Below, piece by piece: positions 59,390-64,000 of a stretch of DNA of 64,000 nucleotides (position 1 is its first letter; the number at the start of each line of letters is the position of its first letter). This DNA is from Amia ocellicauda. Its lineage: Eukaryota > Chordata > Actinopteri > Amiiformes > Amiidae. The stretch lies in the NCBI RefSeq assembly GCF_036373705.1, contig NC_089858.1, positions 12,902,001-12,966,000 on the forward strand, given 5' to 3'. The translations under genes were made by a program, and so were the position numbers. The notes beneath the pieces are model-generated. The model had not been told where the DNA came from. It did no database searches and was given only the letters and a program-made list of their open reading frames with translations.

Positions 59390-59770
59390 AGCGACGGGTC
59401 GGTACCGGTTCCTGAGCAGCGCGAGTAACGGAGCAGACCCGGTTATCCGCGCCGCCAAGTCCCGTCCGGCAACTTCGGCCCCAAACACAACTTGTGCTGT
59501 TCAGCCTGGCTGGGTGTCCGCACCGTCCCGCACCGTCCCGCACCGACCCGCACCGTCCCGCACCGTCCCGCACCGACCCGCACCGACCCGCACCGACCCG
59601 CACCGACCCGCACACCAGCCTGCAAAGACGCGTTTACCTGCAGCTCGATGCGCCGGCGATCCCTGGATCAGATGTGTTTTCCGAGCCTCCTTTCTGCTCC
59701 CTCAGCGAGTGCGGCCAGATCTGCAGAACATTGTTACTTTGAATCCCAGATCGTCGTGTTAGAAGAAGCA
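59390..59770. promoter_or_regulatory. CpG-rich block, candidate ddr2-like promoter
   Basis: High CpG density, with a decamer repeat at its centre. On the minus strand a strong donor CTGCAG|GTAAAC at 59,638/59,637 could end a non-coding first exon of the receptor gene. The promoter would then lie at about 59.7-60.1 kb and the first intron would be about 16.5 kb. DDR genes do have upstream non-coding exons. Not proven from sequence. Confidence 0.4.
59521..59620. repeat. 10-bp GC-rich minisatellite (CACCGWCCCG)n
   Basis: Ten decamers in exact register, alternating between CACCGTCCCG and CACCGACCCG. Each unit carries two CpGs. Sits at the core of the CpG-rich block, just inside the putative first intron. 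Confidence 0.95.
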
Positions 59771-61181
59771 GGAGAAGAAACGAAAAATCAACGCGACTGC
59801 GTCCCTCTGCTCTTTCCCATGTATCGGGGAATGTGCACATTCACCAGGAAGAAGTAGTTGAGGGGAAAAGAAGAAAGAAAGAAAGAAAAAAGTGGGGAAA
59901 AAAAAGTTGCAATGTGATTTTTTTTAGCTCACATCCCCCTTCTGGCGACTTGCGTAGGGGGAGCAATTTGCTTCAGGAGAGAGAGGGAGGGACGGAGGGG
60001 GAGGGAGGAAAGTAAAGAAAGATGGCATGGGAGCCGTGAGTGTCCCTCAGTAAACTGATAACGCTCTCTCTTTCAGTACTCTTGTACCGGTAACGACAGT
60101 GCTTATTACTGGAAGTGTATCTGGATATTGATTCGAGTTATTATTATTTATGCCATTGAACAATAATGGAGAGAAGAAGGGGTTTCCTCCTGTGCCTCTG
60201 GTGATATGGGGGGGAGGTAAATTAACTGTAACGCAGATTACTTTGTGAATATATTATGTTGTGTAACATTCATGAATTGAAAGCAAGTAGCATAAACTCT
60301 GTAAATGCATCTCGGCAAGGAAGCTCCAGTTACACTACTTGTGCACTTTATTAATTTACTTATTTATTATTAACTCTGCTACTGCTACTAAGTGAGTCTC
60401 ATTCTGGTAATGTATGTTGCCTTCTTGTTGTGCATGACCATTTGCACCTTAGCCCATACAAACATATACACACACACGCCACCATCATCATCAGCCTTTG
60501 TCTGAGGTTTGCTCTTGTTTCGACATACAGCATCTCTTTTCCAGGTCACACCATCAAATCTTCCGATTGCATCTTCTCTTTCGTGTGGCCATCTTCTAGC
60601 TCTTGCGATCTGTTCTCTAGCTCCCTTCATCCGTCTTTGGTCTGTTCTTCTTGCCCCGTGTCTGCCCCCTTCGCCCTTTCAACATCTTCACCCTTTCAGT
60701 GACGTCACATACTTTTGATTGCTCTCAGATACATTTCTTTGTTTTTCTGTGTCTTCTGATATATTTAAAATAATGTACAGCTGCTCTGCAATGGGAGGAC
60801 TGGTGCCCCGTACCTGCTGAAATAGAGAGACAACAGGTTTCAGGAACAGACAAACTCTCAATCATCTATTTCTCAATGCACGGAACACATTTTTAATTGG
60901 CAGTTCTGACCAGCCAAATATTGAAGAAATACATTTGTTGTAGGGCATGGGGGGGTAAAGAAAAAAACAAACAAATGAAACAGAAGTGCTTGTGGCCTTC
61001 CTGGGTTCGACAACTGTGTACACAATATATAAAGCGGTTGTTTACTCTCACTTTGGATAAATGCACTATACTTCTACTAACAATATCAAGACCCTCCTCC
61101 CCATAATTAAACTACTACTAATTAACTTTCCCTTTCTTAAACAGGGTGCAGTGTTTCCCAGTCAGAGCTCAGGACTCAGCA

Positions 61182-61195
61182 CTGCCCCCTAAAGG
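61182..61195 (-). promoter_or_regulatory. Weak CTCF-like motif
   Basis: CTGCCCCCTAAAGG; 12 of 14 positions of the CTCF core on the minus strand. Confidence 0.2.
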
Positions 61196-61811
61196 GAGGC
61201 CCCAGCAGTGCAGGAGGGACGTCAGCTGAAGCAGTCTGGGTGAGTGCAGCTCAGTATCTCTCTGTAGAGCAGAGGGGAAGCAGTTAAACAGTTAAAAATA
61301 CATCCCAACCCCCGTATAAGCAACAGATTTCAAATACACATTGATTACAGTTGAAAGTATTTGCTTCATTCGAAACCATGTTCTTGGGTGCATTTGGTTG
61401 ATTAGCTATTGAAAGTTAAATGACCTTTGCTGCAATTTTTCAGTCAGCAGCTGGCAGCAATATCTCAGTTTGGTTTGCCAAATAAAATGTGACGTATCTT
61501 ATGTGCCGCACCAATCAGCCCTTCTCCATCGGTAAATACATATTCATTATGTATGTCATGCTTTTTGTCCGTCATCACTGCATTGTATTATATATTTACT
61601 TATAGTTACTTAATTTTCTCATCTGTAATCAGTGTAAATTAAAAGTGGCTCCGGCTGCACTGTATAAATGAATGGCGAGTTTCGGGTGCTTTGTTGTGGG
61701 CTGGGTTGAAGGGTTAATGTGAGTTGAGCAATTTTATTGTTATTGTGTATTGCCACAGATGGTGACCCCTGTGTGCCAAGGTAACGTGGAAGTCAGAACC
61801 TGGGCAGAACT

Positions 61812-61825
61812 GCGCCATCTGCTGG
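61812..61825 (-). promoter_or_regulatory. CTCF-like motif
   Basis: GCGCCATCTGCTGG, whose complement CCAGCAGATGGCGC fits the CTCF core consensus at all 14 positions. About 2 kb upstream of the CpG-rich candidate promoter of the receptor gene. Confidence 0.4.
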
Positions 61826-62432
61826 AGGTGCTGTGTAAGGACATTGACATTGTAAGGGCTTCACTCCTGAACCATGTCTGTTGAATTAGAACATTTCAAT
61901 AAAACGATCATTTAAGTAAACACAGAAGACAAAAACTTATTTTGTTGCTATGAGTGTTACACTACATATAACATATCTTACTACACACTATACTACATCC
62001 AAGATGTTTGGAGAGTGTTATTTTGAATAATTGGGTTATGGTCTGGTTCTAGCTCGGGTCAGGGTTAAAGTCCCATTTCAGTTAACTGCATCGGATGTAG
62101 GTTTGTGTAGGCCTAGCCTGTAAGTTTGGTGTTGGTTGGGGCTCAGGCTCTTGTTTGGCCTTAAACTGGGTTAGGTTACCCACTCATGTAATACAATGTC
62201 TCTCCAGCAGATAGTCCCTGTGTTTCAGTTACATACAGGCCAGGGCGTTTGTTCCAGACCCCTGTAGTTAATTCATTAATTATTTTTATGCATTAAAATA
62301 ATAATTCAACCAATTGATTTCTCTAGCCTGGTCTAATTGGGGCTCCTGTAAACACAGTCTGTGTTAGACCACCTTGCTATTGAGGCCTGCATTGTCTGCA
62401 TGACTTGGGCTTGTGGCAGTGGCAAGGATTGG

Positions 62433-62446
62433 ACTCTAGGTGGCAG
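62433..62446 (+). promoter_or_regulatory. Weak CTCF-like motif
   Basis: ACTCTAGGTGGCAG matches 12 of 14 positions on the plus strand, pointing away from the motif at 61,812. Confidence 0.2.
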
Positions 62447-64000
62447 CATAACCCCACAAGCGAGACTGAAAGCCTAGCAGTGCCCCCCTCACCCACTGCC
62501 TACAGTCTGGACTCTTGGAAATCGACCTTCAGGGTAGTTTACATTCGTTGCTGCTTCCTGCTGAGCAACCCTGTAATTTCACAAGTGTGTTTTGAGTGAG
62601 CGGTCTCTTCCGTTTCCCCTCTTGCTGTTTCTGTCCAGGCCTGGAGTAACTGTGTATCCCAGTGATTAGCTGTTAGATTACATTTGAATCTAAGTTACCT
62701 GTGTACCCCTCCCAGTTCTGCACCACTGCACAACAAAGCTATACCAAAACTGCTGACTTGCCTTTTATTGCAAAATATGTGGCAGAGCATATGTGGCTTT
62801 GTTGCGGTAGCTGTTGTTTTATTCAAATCCCATTTGCACACCTGGCTTGTTCTTGTTTTCAGCACCGTTGACACAGTGAAACAGTTTAGACCTCCTCCAG
62901 GTTTGAGGCGGTTTGAAGATGCACAGTGGTGGAAGTTTAGGCTGTGCACGCTTGCTATGTGAACTACGTTGTCTGCGGCTCCTGTGCCCTGGCCGCTGTA
63001 TCCTGTGCTGTGGTATTGCTGCCCTGTGTATTTTGTTGCACGATGAAGCAACAGATCCTCAGCAAATGTGAGGCACTTAGGACAGAGGTGTCAGTCAAAT
63101 AATAATAATACCACACAGATGTATGCCACTACCTTGGACTATTGTGAGATACCATCTTTGCAGTGAAAATCTGCTTCCGAGTAGATCCCACAAGGGTAAC
63201 TATAGGATTTGAGCTAGGGAAGATCAACCGTGTAGCACAGGCTTCACTTCAGAAACTCTTTGCAAATGGGTTGCCAAGCATGGTGCAGCTCTGAACTGCT
63301 TCCCCCTTCCAGTTCTTTGCCCCCTTCGCGGGCTTGCTGGTCCATAGATCGCTCTTTCTTTGAAATGTTTTTTTCTTTGTGTGCGTGTCTGTATCTGTAT
63401 CTGTGTGCATGTGTGTCTGTGTTTGTTTTCATATTTGTCTGGTAAGCACTTAGTTAAAATAGAAAAATAAGTAAATAACAGACTGACAAAAGAATATGAA
63501 TCATGACAGACACACGGCAGAGGAGCTGTGAGACAGTAAATGCTGTGAGCGAGCAGCCAGAACGGATTGCAGAAATGGCAAGTTGCTTTTGAGGGGAAAC
63601 CATTGCAAATTTTTGCAGTGATTGTTTTGATTCTGGGCTGAGATTAGCTGGGAGGAAGTGCACTTGTGTGGTGACTACAGCCAGGGCTTGCACAACCAGT
63701 AAGTGAACTAGGTAGTCGACAGTTTATTGGGAAGGGGGGGTTGCAGAATAATTGGTGAGGGGGTATCAAAAAATGTGAACCGTGATATATATTTGTCACA
63801 TGAAGTTGTGAACTCTTTAGCATCAACTATAGTCATTGCACGCAGGTGGAGGCTGACCGACCATAAGTGCTGTGACCACTTGTCCATCTCCCTCTGTCCT
63901 GTGGGTGGTGGTGGCGGTCCAGTCCAGGAGACAGGGCATAGGGCATAATTTTCCCTTCGCATCGGCCCTGACTACTGCCCCCCACAGTGCTGGAGAACAG

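Larger units (their letters stand above)
60050..64000. other. Region upstream of candidate promoter, no secure gene
   Basis: No confident gene. A weak plus-strand candidate exon lies at 61,759-61,852 (acceptor TTGCCACAG, frame from ATG reading MVTPVCQGNVEVRTWAEL, donor ATT|GTAAGG), without homology that I recognise. A CTCF-like motif overlaps it. The rest is AT-rich, with short simple repeats near 63,102-63,110. Confidence 0.4.

Noticed and set aside
59343..59857. Arg/Thr/Pro- and Gly-rich frames across the GC-rich decamer array
   Set aside because: All frames are products of the tandem repeat; open because the unit has no stop in any frame.
60001..60036. ATG GCA TGG GAG CC followed by GTGAGTG, as the first exon of a divergent gene
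   Set aside because: A five-codon start with a donor is too weak; no matching downstream exon could be joined with confidence.
1..64000. CRISPR arrays, bacterial operons, rRNA or tRNA genes
   Set aside because: None seen; direct repeats here are microsatellites and minisatellites without spacers, and no tRNA cloverleaf or rRNA sequence was recognised.

Overview
The window looks like nuclear DNA of a ray-finned fish. It carries vertebrate multi-exon genes with GT-AG introns, several Tc1-like DNA transposon families typical of fish, L2-like LINE tails, hAT- and Harbinger-like remnants, and dense CA/CT microsatellites. The species cannot be fixed from the sequence alone.

Two protein-coding genes are well supported, both on the minus strand. 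(1) About 9.80-1.43 kb: a cytosolic-type protein of roughly 705 residues made of four tandem CAP (SCP/TAPS) domains of the GLIPR2/GAPR-1 kind. Each domain is spread over three exons, every internal intron is phase 1, and the middle exon of every domain is exactly 78 bp. The fourth domain has lost both histidines of the CAP tetrad. (2) About 43.10-29.45 kb (coding part): a discoidin-domain receptor tyrosine kinase closest to DDR2. Its 17 coding exons sum to exactly 910 codons, so 909 residues plus stop. A signal peptide, DS and DS-like ectodomain, transmembrane helix, long juxtamembrane region and complete kinase are all legible. The juxtamembrane region also carries an NPAY exon and an SGDY motif that resemble DDR1.

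Layout: 1-963, right part of a Tc1-like element with an open transposase frame; 1.43-9.80 kb, four-CAP gene; 9.9-26.6 kb, intergenic, with a complete Tc1 copy of the same family (16,891-18,115), two abutting Tc1 fragments (21,849-23,580) and other repeats; 26.6-29.45 kb, probable 3' UTR and downstream of the receptor gene, with a MITE; 29.45-43.1 kb, receptor coding exons, whose introns hold a LINE, a damaged Tc1, a non-autonomous Tc1-like element, a Harbinger-like element and smaller repeats; 43.6-48.0 kb, a hAT-like element with an 8-bp target duplication followed by an L2-like LINE; 48-58 kb, nothing coding that I can support; 58.4-60.1 kb, two CpG-rich blocks that are the best promoter candidates, one with a plausible minus-strand non-coding first exon; 60.1-64 kb, no secure gene, but several CTCF-like motifs.

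The two genes are neighbours in the same orientation, with no sign in the sequence that they work together. The receptor family binds fibrillar collagen at the cell surface. GAPR-1-like CAP proteins are intracellular and membrane-associated.
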